DNA of 64,000 nucleotides from Chondrus crispus (taxonomy: Eukaryota; Rhodophyta; Florideophyceae; Gigartinales; Gigartinaceae): NCBI RefSeq assembly GCF_000350225.1, contig NW_005179034.1, positions 62,001-126,000 on the forward strand, written 5' to 3'. This document shows positions 20,348 through 30,437 of the stretch, piece after piece; the stretch's first letter is position 1, and the number at the start of each line of letters is the position of its first letter. The translations under genes were made by a program, and so were the position numbers. Under the pieces are notes generated by a model. That model was not told where the DNA came from, searched no databases, and saw nothing but the letters and a program-made list of their open reading frames with translations.

Positions 20348-21967
20348 ATGCTTCGCCCGCTACACCGCCTCCACATCTCCACAGCCCTCCGCCTTTCCCG
20401 AAATCTTCGCCCACTTTCTACGACCCCAAACCTTCAAAAGCCCTATTCCTACCCATCCTCCGAAGCGAAAACCCAACCTACGCCTCAACCCTGCTCTCTG
20501 CGCTTCACCCTCTCAGCCGACTCCTTCTCCACGTCCTCATCACCCCCAGAAGAACCCCCTACAGATGCGGGCTCCTCTAATCCCCCCACCACATCCCCGG
20601 AGCTCCTCACCGTCACTCCAGATGATAGCGATCCCTTATCCTACGGCGGCCCAGAAATCTCCGCAGACCTCACCCCGCAACGCATTGTCTCTGAGCTTGA
20701 TCGCCACATTGTCGGCCAGCAGCCTGCTAAAAAGGCCCTGGCTATCGCCTTGCGAAATCGATGGCGCCGTCTACGTCTCTCTCAGGAGCTGCGAGAGGAG
20801 GTCCTGCCAAAATGCTGTCTGCTCATAGGCTCTTCCGGCGTCGGTAAGACGGAGCTGGCGAGGCGCTTATCCAAACTTGTGGATTCCCCTTTTATCAAGG
20901 TTGAAGCCACAAAGTTCACAGAGGTTGGCTTTCACGGTAGGGATGTGGAGCAGATTGTGCGCGACTTATTGGAGAATGCTATCACACTGGCTAGGAATAG
21001 ACAGAGAAGGGTTATGGCCAGCCGCATTGCGACCACTGTTGAAGAGAGGATTTTAGATGAATTGATGGGCAAGGCTTCTCCGGGCTCGAATAAGAATCGC
21101 GATCAATTCCGCCATCTACTCAGACAGGGTGCTCTTGATCATCAGGTCATCGACGTCGACCAGCCTGTGCGTCGCACAGCCCCGTCGCTTGTACAAGTAG
21201 ATATGGCACCGGAGCGAATGACTGATGTCTTTGACAAGCTATTCACGGTGAGGCAGAGTGGGTCGCGGAAGAGGCGAGTCAAAATTAGCGATGCGAGAGC
21301 GCTAATTGAGGAAGCGGAATCTGAGAAGCTTCTCAGTGACGAAGCAGTAGTCAAGGAAGCTATTGAAGCGACGGAGAATGCGGGCATCGTTGTCATTGAT
21401 GAGATTGACAAGATCGCCGTTCCAGTGGGCCAAAGACATGGCGCTGATGCATCTAGTCAAGGAGTACAAAGGGATCTCCTTCCTCTCATCGAAGGCACAA
21501 CAGTTTCTACAAAGCATGGTAACGTTGAAACGGATCACATCCTCTTCATAGCTGCTGGTGCGTTTACGCAATGCAAGCCGTCGGACCTCATGGCAGAGCT
21601 CGTCGGTCGATTACCAATCCGAGTTGAGCTGAAGCCTCTTTCCACGGGGGATCTGCGCAAAATTTTGACCGTGCCCGAAAACAACCTTATTAGGCAGCAG
21701 CGTGAGCTCATGGCCACAGAAGGGGTGACTCTGGAGTTTACGCAGGCTGCCATCACTGAAGTTGCGAACATTGCTGCCGAAATCAACCATACCGTTGAAG
21801 ATATCGGGGCTAGAAGACTACATGCTGTTATTGAAAGGATTGTACAGGATATCTCATTCACAGCTCCAGAGCTAAAAGGGCAGACTGTTACCGTCGACGC
21901 AGTTCAAGTACAAGACGCTCTTGGTGACCTTTTGGTAAAGTCAGACCTTTCGCGTTTCATTCTGTGA
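20348..21967 (+). CDS. hslU: Mitochondrial HslU (ClpY) AAA+ unfoldase of the HslVU protease
   Basis: This 539-residue protein has an N-terminal extension of about 105 residues. It begins MLRPLHRLHISTALRLSRNL, a basic amphipathic mitochondrial presequence. The HslU core starts at LTPQRIVSELDRHIVGQ. Walker A is GSSGVGKT (161-168) and Walker B is in IVVIDEIDK near 350. The C-terminus is DLSRFIL, almost identical to the bacterial HslU tail that docks into and activates HslV, so an HslV partner should be encoded elsewhere. The pore loop, GYVG in bacterial HslU, is GFHG here (194-197), an aromatic change that could alter substrate grip. HslVU in eukaryotes is a mitochondrial survivor found in some protists and algae. 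The ATG is in a good context and no better one exists. Confidence 0.96.
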   Translation: MLRPLHRLHISTALRLSRNLRPLSTTPNLQKPYSYPSSEAKTQPTPQPCSLRFTLSADSFSTSSSPPEEPPTDAGSSNPPTTSPELLTVTPDDSDPLSYGGPEISADLTPQRIVSELDRHIVGQQPAKKALAIALRNRWRRLRLSQELREEVLPKCCLLIGSSGVGKTELARRLSKLVDSPFIKVEATKFTEVGFHGRDVEQIVRDLLENAITLARNRQRRVMASRIATTVEERILDELMGKASPGSNKNRDQFRHLLRQGALDHQVIDVDQPVRRTAPSLVQVDMAPERMTDVFDKLFTVRQSGSRKRRVKISDARALIEEAESEKLLSDEAVVKEAIEATENAGIVVIDEIDKIAVPVGQRHGADASSQGVQRDLLPLIEGTTVSTKHGNVETDHILFIAAGAFTQCKPSDLMAELVGRLPIRVELKPLSTGDLRKILTVPENNLIRQQRELMATEGVTLEFTQAAITEVANIAAEINHTVEDIGARRLHAVIERIVQDISFTAPELKGQTVTVDAVQVQDALGDLLVKSDLSRFIL

Positions 21968-22172
21968 AACGGATTGTTGAGTTTGTTATTAAATGAACGC
22001 CATTGCTGATGGGATTGGCGAGCGGTTCCAAAATGTAAAAACGTGGGATGGGAAGAATGCCAGCCCATAGTGGCGCATATCGTGACAGCGCAATGCTGTA
22101 GGCCCCGTCACTGCGAGGCGAGAGGAGAGCAAACGCGTGGTTTATGCCAAAACTGAGCGCTACACAGCGAGG

Positions 22173-23030
22173 CTACTCGCGAGGTACTACTCGTGACAGA
22201 AATGAGCCCCAGTCATCTAATTCGGCGGCCGATGCTGAGTGGGTCAAACCAGGGTAAGAATGAAATGAAACCTTGCGTCCCATCTGCTGTAGCAAATCCG
22301 CGCTCTTCCGCGCGTAGCTGTGGGTGATGACCTGATCAGCTGTACCATGCCCCATGAAAATATCTAAATCCTTTGAAGCGTGGCTGCAGGCTGCTGGATA
22401 CTTTCCCCTCAGCGGAAGCCAGGCGCTCAACGCAACAATACCTGCAAGCTTTCTCTCGGTTCGTAATCCGTAGCTAAGCGCTAGGGCGCCACCTTGGCTA
22501 AAACCTCCGACAACAATCCGATGCTCAGGCACTCCTAGCCTCACCTGATTCTCGACAATGCGGTCGATGCGCCCCACGGCTCTGTCAATACCGTCCTCGT
22601 CTTCATCCGCATCTTCATCAAGGCCACGCAAGTCAAACCAACTCGGTGACCGAAAGCCATTGTTGATTGTAACTGGTTGATCATCGGCATTGGGAAGAAC
22701 TGTCTCCATATATGGAGTGGGTGGAAGGGGAAACGTAGGAGCCCAGTTCACACCCGAGTCTCCCAATCCGTGCAAGAAGATCATCACAGCCGTTGACGGA
22801 CTCTCTCTCGAAGGCACCGTGACGCCATTCCCCCCACCAAAAGTTGCCACTGTTGACATGTCTAGTGTCGGCTTGGTCACCAATCGCCTCCGTGCAGGCC
22901 GGCTCAAAGCGTTGAGTAAGAATTGTCGGCACGAGAATGCACCGGTCGTCACAGCTACAACGCCTACAAAAAGGCAGCTGGTAGAGGAGCCTGATAATCG
23001 ATGGGCTCTTGTTGAGACACCTTGCTGCAT
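22173..23030 (-). CDS. Acyl-protein thioesterase / carboxylesterase (alpha/beta hydrolase)
   Basis: This 285-residue protein belongs to the LYPLA/APT family, which removes palmitate from proteins or hydrolyses lysophospholipids. The hydrolase domain starts at about 75 with MIFLHGLGDSGVNW (oxyanion-hole region). The nucleophile is S178 in GFSQGG, the acid is D232 in MGHGTADQVI, and the base is H264 in GLTHSA. An acidic insert (about 138-148) is unusual. The first 57 residues precede the normal domain and contain a hydrophobic patch, possibly a targeting signal or anchor. A shorter start at M58 (22859) would give a standard cytosolic enzyme of about 228 residues. Confidence 0.92.
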   Translation of the reverse strand: MQQGVSTRAHRLSGSSTSCLFVGVVAVTTGAFSCRQFLLNALSRPARRRLVTKPTLDMSTVATFGGGNGVTVPSRESPSTAVMIFLHGLGDSGVNWAPTFPLPPTPYMETVLPNADDQPVTINNGFRSPSWFDLRGLDEDADEDEDGIDRAVGRIDRIVENQVRLGVPEHRIVVGGFSQGGALALSYGLRTERKLAGIVALSAWLPLRGKYPAACSHASKDLDIFMGHGTADQVITHSYARKSADLLQQMGRKVSFHSYPGLTHSASAAELDDWGSFLSRVVPRE

Positions 23031-23940
23031 AGCTGCAGCTGCCGAAAACGAGTTTTGCAGCCTGGCGACGTGAACAGAGAAAACTGTCCTATGACGAGAG
23101 CTCTGCCTCCTTCGCGAGTTGGAGTGCAGCTTTGAGAGCCATTCCAGGATGTTGATTCGAAGATGTGATCCGTTGCCAAATCTGGGCGAGATGCTGTCAC
23201 CGATATCAAAAATTAAAAAATCTGTGATATGGCGGAATTGGGAAGCGAAGTGAGCCCGCCAGTTCTGCGTCCTCTAGCGGCATGTTCATACTCGTCTAGC
23301 GCTATTATCGAGCAGCGATCTTATCGAGGGAGAAACTTGAGGAGCACCATTCCATATATTGAACACCGGGTTCCCTTTCATCAGAGTCGCCGCAAAGCGA
23401 CAGAATGAGATGGAAATATGAATTGGTGATGGCCCAATGAGCTCTTGAACTGAATCGCAAGGAATGCTATTCATATGCCAATACGTACCGTGAATGTACA
23501 ATCGAAATGAAACGATTTATTTAGAGACGCCTCGGTGTCCTAAGTACGTAAGCCCATTTGGAATATTACTTTTGTGGCAAGGGAGTACGTCTAAATGCTA
23601 CAATGCAATCATTGTGAACACTATTGTCCACACTCACCAGTGCAAGAACAAGTTCCTGTGGCGCGTCTATGTTGCAGTGGGAGAGCAGAAACCATTCAAT
23701 TTCATTTATGTAGTCTCTGTCGGGCGCGACCGCTCAAGTATTTTTTGAGCGATCCACGTTGAGCATTGGTTTGGAAGGTTCAATTTATTAAGTCTCGGCA
23801 GGATGTCTAACTTATTTATGCAGTGCAGATTTTCACGATAGTATCGAGTCTACATCAACAAATGTGGGAAAGGATGGAGTGCTGGGTCTGCTCTTCGAAA
23901 AAGCATTTTGCGACCTTAAAAACTTCTGATCAGCATTTGT
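23031..23940. other. Intergenic stretch up to the Harbinger element
   Basis: No supported gene. AT content rises toward the transposon. It contains short open frames only. Confidence 0.5.
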
Positions 23941-24176
23941 GGGTTTTGGCAAATCGATTTCGGTAGCATTTCGGTAAATTATTCGGTATTTTTGTACAGC
24001 AGAGACAAAATACCGAAGTATCGAGACAGGAATATTGTTATCTCGAGACAAATAGCGAAGCCGATTACGCAAAAGATTGGCGCGAGTTTACTGCTACTCA
24101 CAACCAACACCTCACCCAAACCCGGCGACTCTGCCGCTCCGACACACATTCGAGCAGCCTATTCCATCGTTCCATC

Positions 24177-25205
24177 ATGGTTCCACCCACCCTTCCTCAG
24201 CAAGCGCCTTCCGGGGCCCTTGTGCTCCCAGAACAGTCGGACCTGGAGCTTCCTTCCACGCAACTGGGGACTTCTCACCGCACCAGCAATGAAGACACTC
24301 CAGCAGCACAGACGACAGCCACACCTCTCATTTCAACAAGCGTAGTTGCGCCGGTGCCGCCCGTGGCTCGCCGGGATACTGTTCCGAGGATTCGTCGCAT
24401 CTGGAAGGAGGAGCATAACGTCCCCTTGATGCAAGAGGTCATGGCTTGCGGAGCTCATGTCCCGGGTAAGTGTGAGGTACTAACAAAGTTTGCCGCGGTT
24501 GCCGAGAAGCTCAACGCCAACACGCACCTTTCGCTGCCCTGGATAACGAACGGCAAGCACTGCAGGGACCGTTTCAAGCTTTTGATGGATAAATGGAAGA
24601 CGCAAGACAGAGTGCAAGCCGCTGCGTCGGGTTGTGAGGAGGAATTCGGTGCGTTTGAGCAGTTGTGTACTGACACCACGGAAGAAATGGATGCCCATAA
24701 GGTCGCCATAGAGGATGCGCTTCGGGAGAAAGAAGATAGGGCTGAGAAACTTTTAGGGGCAGGTGCTGCAGTACGTGAAATGGCGCTAAACCGCTACGCT
24801 GCTAGGAACGCTGGAACGGACTCTAATGATGAGAGCCCCGCAGAAATGCCTTCCAAAAAGCGGCGCATCGGCGGATCGGAGCGCACAAAGAACTTCGGCG
24901 CTGCTATAGAGGCACTTGAGAGCGGAGAACGAGCTCGTACAGAAGCACTGATGTCGTCTGCGGCGCGGGAGAATCGGCGGCTCGAAATCGACAAGCGCCG
25001 CCTGGATCGGGAAGCGAAGACCGCAGAGGCTACTCATGCGTTAAACCTGCGACGTATGGCTTTGGAGGAGCAGCGCGCTGCTAATGACACAAAGCGCGAC
25101 CGGGACCAAGCTGAGGAGCGACGGATGCAGCTCCGCATCCAGGCGGGTATGTTGGACTTTTTGTCGAAGTTTGCGGACAAGGGCAGTAGTGGGAAGGGCC
25201 AGTAA
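24177..25205 (+). CDS. Myb/SANT-like DNA-binding accessory protein of Harbinger
   Basis: This 342-residue intact protein has a Pro/Thr-rich N-terminus. A trihelix/Myb-type domain lies at about 70-145, with the spaced tryptophans IRRIWKEEHNVPLMQEV, LPWITNGKHCRDRF and KWK. A basic patch (SKKRRIGG) follows, and the C-terminal half is a long charged coiled coil rich in Glu/Arg/Ala. PIF/Harbinger transposons use such a protein for nuclear import and for recruiting the transposase to the ends. It lies just inside the left inverted repeat, transcribed inward toward the transposase. Its intact frame suggests fairly recent activity. Confidence 0.8.
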   Translation: MVPPTLPQQAPSGALVLPEQSDLELPSTQLGTSHRTSNEDTPAAQTTATPLISTSVVAPVPPVARRDTVPRIRRIWKEEHNVPLMQEVMACGAHVPGKCEVLTKFAAVAEKLNANTHLSLPWITNGKHCRDRFKLLMDKWKTQDRVQAAASGCEEEFGAFEQLCTDTTEEMDAHKVAIEDALREKEDRAEKLLGAGAAVREMALNRYAARNAGTDSNDESPAEMPSKKRRIGGSERTKNFGAAIEALESGERARTEALMSSAARENRRLEIDKRRLDREAKTAEATHALNLRRMALEEQRAANDTKRDRDQAEERRMQLRIQAGMLDFLSKFADKGSSGKGQ

Positions 25206-25369
25206 AGTTTGCTAGAGGCGGGGATGGCAGTTGGAACGAGGAGTGAGAACAATTTTCGCAAGGGTATCCGAGCTCGCGATGGCGCGAAGCGCCGCGCCAG
25301 GGGCTTTTGATGGGCATTTTTGCAGTTTAAGGCAATCTACAGGCCTCTGGATGCGCTCACAACCGCCCC

Positions 25370-26505
25370 TTACACCGAGGATATGTAGTCCTCAAACGAG
25401 GGTGCAGAGCAATTAAAGAAGGTGGCGCTCTGCGATCCGTACATGCACGCACGAAAGTTCCACAGTACTGCGGAAACAAGGTACCACTTTGCCACTGGAA
25501 CCTTCTGCAGCACCATCTTGCGGCTTGAATTGACGTGGGTAAAGTACTTCTTCAAGTCCTTAAACGCCACTCAACAGAAACCCGAACCAGCGACATGCTC
25601 TTGTTAAATGCCTTCTGCTCATCACTAAGCACCGACCGTTTGAACCCCACCTGTAGATATGGCCGCAGCACGTAGGCTGGGTCGCCATATATGTAGAACT
25701 GCCGCCCGCCTACTAACAAGGAGCTAGCAAGGTGTTCCTCTATTCCAGAGCGCCGAAACAGCGTCATATCATGTCTACGTCCTTCTTCAGGACCAAACAT
25801 GTGATAAACCAGCCCGTCAGGCGTGCTCACGGCCTGCATCTTCAAGCAGTTGCGACGTTTGTGTCCGTTGTACGTTGAGCGCTGAAGGAGGCCAGCGGGG
25901 CGTGCGATGTACAGATTAGTGCCGTCTATGAAGCCTACAGCTGAGTCCAAAGCCGCACCTGCCCCATGAATTGCTTCGGCGTACATAGGCGCTCGCTGCT
26001 GGAGAAAAGTAGACCTAAAAGATGTAACCAGGGGACCAAAGGACTCGAACATAAATTCCAAGGCCTCATAGAAGATCTCTGAGAGATCACAGGCGGGCCG
26101 TCCGAACTCAAACTCTAGATCTGACCAGCGACAAATGTTGCCAAGGCGTCGAGCAAGGACGCAAAAGGAAAAAACGTCAGTTGTCCGGTAGCGGCGGCGA
26201 GCTGTGACGTTGCGCTCTTCAGGCCACCCAAGCTTGGCTACGATCCTATAGATGTCCGCCTTGCTAAAACGAAATCGCTGCAGACAGGTCTGATCGTCTA
26301 GAGAGTCAAGGGCGAACCGTGTTTCTCGGATTTGAATGCGTCGCTCGCGGCTAAGAGCCTGTTCCTCCTCCGCATATAGCACATCGCGAAGGAAGAAGCA
26401 GGTAAGTGCGTTGCTGAGCAACGCCTTGCGGCAGCGCACTACGAGAAAGAAAGATTCCGTAGAGCGACTCCGGTGTTTCGAAATTGTCGCGTCGCGGATG
26501 CGCAT
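25370..26505 (-). pseudogene. HARBI1-like DDE transposase with one frameshift
   Basis: This is the transposase partner of the Myb-like gene. Catalytic positions are readable: D in VGFIDGTNLYIARP, a conserved HD in GRRHDMTLF, D in YIYGDPAYVLRPY and E in RVSVEW. Right after VEW the frame closes (stop at 25552-25554). The expected family continuation AFKDLKKYFTHVN...VLWNFRACMYG is read in another frame down to 25370, so a single small indel near 25560 separates the last about 60 residues. The open frame extends upstream past the inverted repeat, so the real start must be internal; M at 26505 (MRIRDATISKH) or at 26592 is plausible. It is probably inactive unless the indel is a sequence error. Confidence 0.75.
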
Positions 26506-26846
26506 GTTGCACAGATGGAGTCCGAGCCCTTTCGGGTGGCTCGTACTCCGCTTTAGCGAAGAATATCGCTGTCTTTTCTGCCAAATCGGCATGTATTTTT
26601 TATTTCCGTATCGCTGTGGGATAGTACAGTAGCGAATAAATTGTCCCACGAACCGAATGCCAAAACCCTCTATTCTCTCTTGGCTGGCAGTGAAACAGAA
26701 AAGGCGGGTCATTCTCCGCATCCTGTACCTCATGGGCGATGTCGGTGTGAAGGGAAAAGATACGAAAAAGGCTGCCCGGAAAGCATTCTGAAAACCGTCA
26801 AACCGCACTGGCACTGTACACTGTGCTGTGCCCTGTGTGCACGGTA

Positions 26847-27416
26847 CAGTGGGGACCACGATATAAGAGCACCCCGTGGCAACCCTTCATGCTGCTCTTA
26901 ATCCGAGGTTGCTACTATTCAAGAATCTCGCGCAGGATGCCCATTTTACTCCTTAGAACGCTGTAACACCTCACCAATAAGTAGCTGCCTGGACCTGTGC
27001 ACAGAAGCCCTCCCTCGTAAGCGCGCGAACACGCTTCTCACTCTCCGCAACAACATCCCTACCTCTGTTATATTGCAGTCATGAGCAATTGATTCTAGCG
27101 GTAGCAATAGTGTATTCAGACGAACTGATGTCGGTATAGTGGCGGTCAGTATAGTGGCGCGTTCTTCCCCAATATATGTTGTTTCGTCACTACCCAAAGG
27201 GTAACCTCCTCCACAGCCGCGGAGAAAATGGAACAGGCGGACTGTGGGCGCGACTTCTAAGATGCGTTTGAAATACCCCGAGAAAAGGCCTGTTTGATTG
27301 GAATTACAGTGTCTGATGGGTCTTGAAGTTATGATACCGTGCCAAGCGAAAATGGTGCTCTTACTGTGAGGCCGGTCTTATTCAAAGTGCTCTTGTATCG
27401 CGGCCCCCCCCCCCTG
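26847..27416. mobile_element. TA-flanked MITE of pogo/Tc1-mariner type
   Basis: This 570-bp non-coding element has terminal inverted repeats. The left end reads cagtggggaccacgatataa then gagcac. The right end, reverse-complemented, reads cag, a long G run, then ccgcgatacaagagcac. Each end abuts a TA (26845-26846 and 27417-27418), the target duplication of Tc1/mariner/pogo elements. The CAGTGGGG start resembles pogo-type ends. No transposase is encoded. Confidence 0.7.
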
Positions 27417-27418
27417 TA

Positions 27419-27670
27419 TACTGTCCCAGACAACACAGACCGGCACTTGTACAGCGTGACTGAGTCCCTCGAGTGTCTAACCCTGTGCTCCTTTTTTGTG
27501 ACGGCTATTTTTTGCCCCAGTCGGGTTATTTTCCTCCTGCTTCGGTCTTGTTGAGCGCTACGTCCCAAGAGTAGGTTCGTTGAACGCAGAATTGTGTTGT
27601 CGTTAAGAAGATATACGTTTTGTCTCCAGGAGACCCGTACTTTTTGAGTAGCACCTCCCGAAAAGTGTGG
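27419..27670. other. Unassigned spacer between repeats
   Basis: Minus-strand open frames cross this stretch but show no motif and include repeat sequence, so no gene is called. Confidence 0.4.
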
Positions 27671-27674
27671 GGTG

Positions 27675-28440
27675 GTCCTATTTTGTGATCGGGGCATAAA
27701 CTTCACAAAATGCACACAAACGTGTCAAAGTTCTCACAAGTTTTGTGAATCTCGCTTTGTTTTTGTGAATCTCACTTTATTTTTGTGACGTCAACATCTC
27801 GAAGTGCTCTTTTGTTGACTGTTTTGTGATTCACACACAAATTGTTTTGTGACTCTCACACCATTGTCTCACAATCATCTCCAACATCAACAAACCATCA
27901 CAAACCCATTTAAAAAGCATAGCTGATAGCCTTGTTCTACAGACATTTTACGGCCTTCACTCTCGGGCTTGTGAAGCCTGCCTCATTCGTCGAGGAGTGC
28001 GTGCTCAGAGTCAAACTCCCTCTCATGGACAGGAGAGGGCCCATGTCGCTTCAGTGTAGGGTGAGAATGCCAGACCGTCTGGCAGCTGCAGCAGATAGCT
28101 TGCCTACATGTAGAACACCACTGCACCTGGCGCGAGCCCTTTCTAACTAAGTGTCTTGGGTCGCCCGTCTTTTGTCCCTCTTTTGACCCAACTACATATT
28201 ACGCAGTAGGTTTGGGTCCCACTGACCTTCTCGTGCAGTAAATTCCGGTTCAACCTACGCAGTTGCGAACACGAAGGGAAGGGGAAGTGTCTCTGGAAAC
28301 TAGCCGTAGAGGGCTGGAAAGGGAGATCTTTTTTGTGTGACGTTGTTCAGTTTGTTTGCCTTTTGAGATGGAGAGCCTTTTATATGTGATCTTTGTGATG
28401 CCCTCACACAACTCACACAAAGCCATCACAAAATGCACAC
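27675..28440. repeat. TGTGA-rich repeat, probable non-autonomous DNA element
   Basis: Copies of ttttgtga and its complement tcacaaaa are packed at both ends (27680-27900 and 28325-28440). The 14-mer cacaaaatgcacac appears at both sides. attttgtgatcgg (27680) faces ccatcacaaaat (28423) as a short inverted repeat. The centre is unique. Dense subterminal motifs of this kind are typical of transposase-binding ends, but the family and exact borders are unclear. Confidence 0.5.
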
Positions 28441-28786
28441 TATCAGGGAGGGTCTTAACTTGCCCGAGTTTGCCCGGGTTTGCTTGCCCGAGCCATGATT
28501 TGCACTACTATTGGCTACTGGGCGTTAATATATGATTTGAAACTAAGTACGACCCTACACTGCAAGCTCAAGTTATGTCAGTGTGTAATGACAAATGTCA
28601 ATCATATATTGGCTACTTTTGTAAGTTTGTAACTTTCGAATTTGGACGCTGTGCTCCGGTGGGCGCAGTGTTTGCCCCTTGCCGAAAACATCCTCAACTC
28701 CCCCTTTGCAAAAATCTATGCACCTGCCATCTCGCAAAGGCAACCCAACTCTACGAAGCACCTCTCTGCCTACTACTTTCCTGAAA

Positions 28787-30409
28787 ATGGCTTCCACACC
28801 TCAATGCCACGTGCGCCGTTCTCCGCGCCTCTGGCGCATCTCTCCGACACCCAGCATTCGGAAGACGGGGACCACCAACGCAAAGTCTCTCACTATTGCT
28901 TCCTCGTCTGCAGCGGGTGTTTCTGACCAAATATTATCCCCGCCTGTTACAATCAAACTGTTTCAGGCGGGTGAGAACGCTCCCACTCCAGTCTCTGGGG
29001 CATTCGTTAGAAATCCAGCCGAAAGCCTACATGGATTTCAAAGTCAAGAACATGACGTGAGCGGGCCCATTCGTGAGGACGAAGATCGTAATGGAACGCA
29101 GAAAGGGGTAGGAAGTCTCACAAAGGTCTTTACTTTTTTGTCAGGTCTTCGCAAAGATGATTTGAGGAAAATGGGGAGATTGTGGGGTCTCAGATCGGCC
29201 GGGAACAAGAAAGACCTCGTCTATCGAGTTTTTTTGTTCCTGAAGGACTGTAATGACCGCCGTCTAGATGTGTGTGGGAAGATGGCAACGAACTTGCACT
29301 GTCCCAGCTTTGAAAAGTTCCAAGACGCGCACGAACGGGCATGCTTTGACTGGAAGGCACCTCCTAGTGTCGAGCACATGAAAAATGCCCTGAAGGGCAC
29401 TGGGGACAAGTTTGGCACTACGGACAGGCCATTGGGGCGATCGGAAAGGAATTGCGTTCCGGGTCGCGGTGAGGAGGATGAGGAGACGCCGTCGGACCTT
29501 AACTTTACCCTATCTGAGTTTTCGCGACTTGTAGTCCTCATGCGCGACGATGAAAGGGTCCGGTCGTCACTCTATCGGCTGGGGCAGGAGTTGAGGAGGT
29601 CTGAACTTGACTCAGGTGTCTCGAGGGATTCGTTTTGGGGAATAATAGAGGGAAGGTTCAACGACTCATCCGTTTGCGTTCCATTTTCATTTGAGGGACA
29701 TGTGGAAGACGCGGATCCCGCTGCAGCGCCTCTATGCCACAGGAGCGCTGATTGTTTAAAGAATCATTTTAGGGATGCTAAGTCTGTGTTTACTGCAGCT
29801 TTGGACAAGTGGATGCGGTCAGGTCAGAACGATCCTGAAAGGTTTGTGGACTTTCTGTCGAGGAATGGAGAGGTTCTGTATGCAAGCTCAAAACGCGCAT
29901 TAATTATGTTTGTGGTGGCCCGGCTCGGGACACCTTTTGAAGATACATTTTTTGTAGAGATGTCCAGCAAGGCCATGTTAGACGGAGGTTATGAGGCGGG
30001 GATGAATGCATCGAGAAGGGAAAGGCAAGAGGAAGAAAGAGAGGCTGAGAATGCCCAAGCTGGAACAGATTTGAGTCGAAAAAAGAGAAGGAGCAGTGCA
30101 GAGATCGCGGAGATTCTCGAGAGGCAAATCGACAAGATAGGACAGGTCGTTTCCAGCATTTCGGCCCCGAGTGTCCAGAACGTTGTGTCAACAAGTACGA
30201 AACCGCCGGTAAATGGCGTTATTTCGGCCTGGCAGGAAAACAACTCAATGTTTAATATTGTTGAGTCTGCACTACAGGCGTACGAGCGCGCTAAAAAGAT
30301 CCCCGACAACGAGGCGTTCTTTGAAATCGCGCTCGCACGGTATAAAAAGGCATTGAATGCCTACAAAAGCATGTTTGGTGACGATTCGGGACTGTCTGGA
30401 CAGGTGTAG
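28787..30409 (+). CDS. SAP-domain protein, probable Harbinger accessory
   Basis: This 540-residue protein starts at ATG 28787 (context aaaATGG); the frame extends upstream through a weaker ATG and a TTG. A SAP-like DNA-binding motif lies at about 111-155 (LRKDDLRKMGRLWGLRSAG followed by NKKDLVYRVF). The middle has a conserved-looking helical region (about 280-400, DSFWGIIEGRFNDSSV). A Glu/Arg-rich stretch with nuclear-type basic residues (SRKKRRSS) and a helical C-terminus follow. It lies just inside the left inverted repeat and points toward the cargo. Its position matches that of the Myb-like gene in the other Harbinger, so I infer it replaces Myb as the end-recognition protein. I do not recognise the full-length family. 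Confidence 0.65.
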   Translation: MASTPQCHVRRSPRLWRISPTPSIRKTGTTNAKSLTIASSSAAGVSDQILSPPVTIKLFQAGENAPTPVSGAFVRNPAESLHGFQSQEHDVSGPIREDEDRNGTQKGVGSLTKVFTFLSGLRKDDLRKMGRLWGLRSAGNKKDLVYRVFLFLKDCNDRRLDVCGKMATNLHCPSFEKFQDAHERACFDWKAPPSVEHMKNALKGTGDKFGTTDRPLGRSERNCVPGRGEEDEETPSDLNFTLSEFSRLVVLMRDDERVRSSLYRLGQELRRSELDSGVSRDSFWGIIEGRFNDSSVCVPFSFEGHVEDADPAAAPLCHRSADCLKNHFRDAKSVFTAALDKWMRSGQNDPERFVDFLSRNGEVLYASSKRALIMFVVARLGTPFEDTFFVEMSSKAMLDGGYEAGMNASRRERQEEEREAENAQAGTDLSRKKRRSSAEIAEILERQIDKIGQVVSSISAPSVQNVVSTSTKPPVNGVISAWQENNSMFNIVESALQAYERAKKIPDNEAFFEIALARYKKALNAYKSMFGDDSGLSGQV

Positions 30410-30437
30410 ATATTGTTACAATTGTTTTCACGAAGCT

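Larger units (their letters stand above)
23941..26668. mobile_element. PIF/Harbinger DNA transposon (two-gene, Myb + DDE)
   Basis: The 2.73-kb element is bounded by the inverted words gggttttggca (23941-23951) and tgccaaaaccc (26658-26668). Similarity continues inside, with aaattattcggta on the left facing the complement of tagcgaataaatt on the right. It carries the two genes typical of the superfamily in convergent order: a Myb/SANT-like protein and a HARBI1-type transposase. The flanking trinucleotides are tgt and tct, so a 3-bp duplication is imperfect. A hairpin with 11-bp arms (ttcggtatttt/aaaataccgaa) sits near the left end. Confidence 0.75.

Noticed and set aside
27329-27715. A 128-codon minus-strand open frame
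   Set aside because: It spans the end of a MITE and the start of the TGTGA repeat, so it is unlikely to be a gene.
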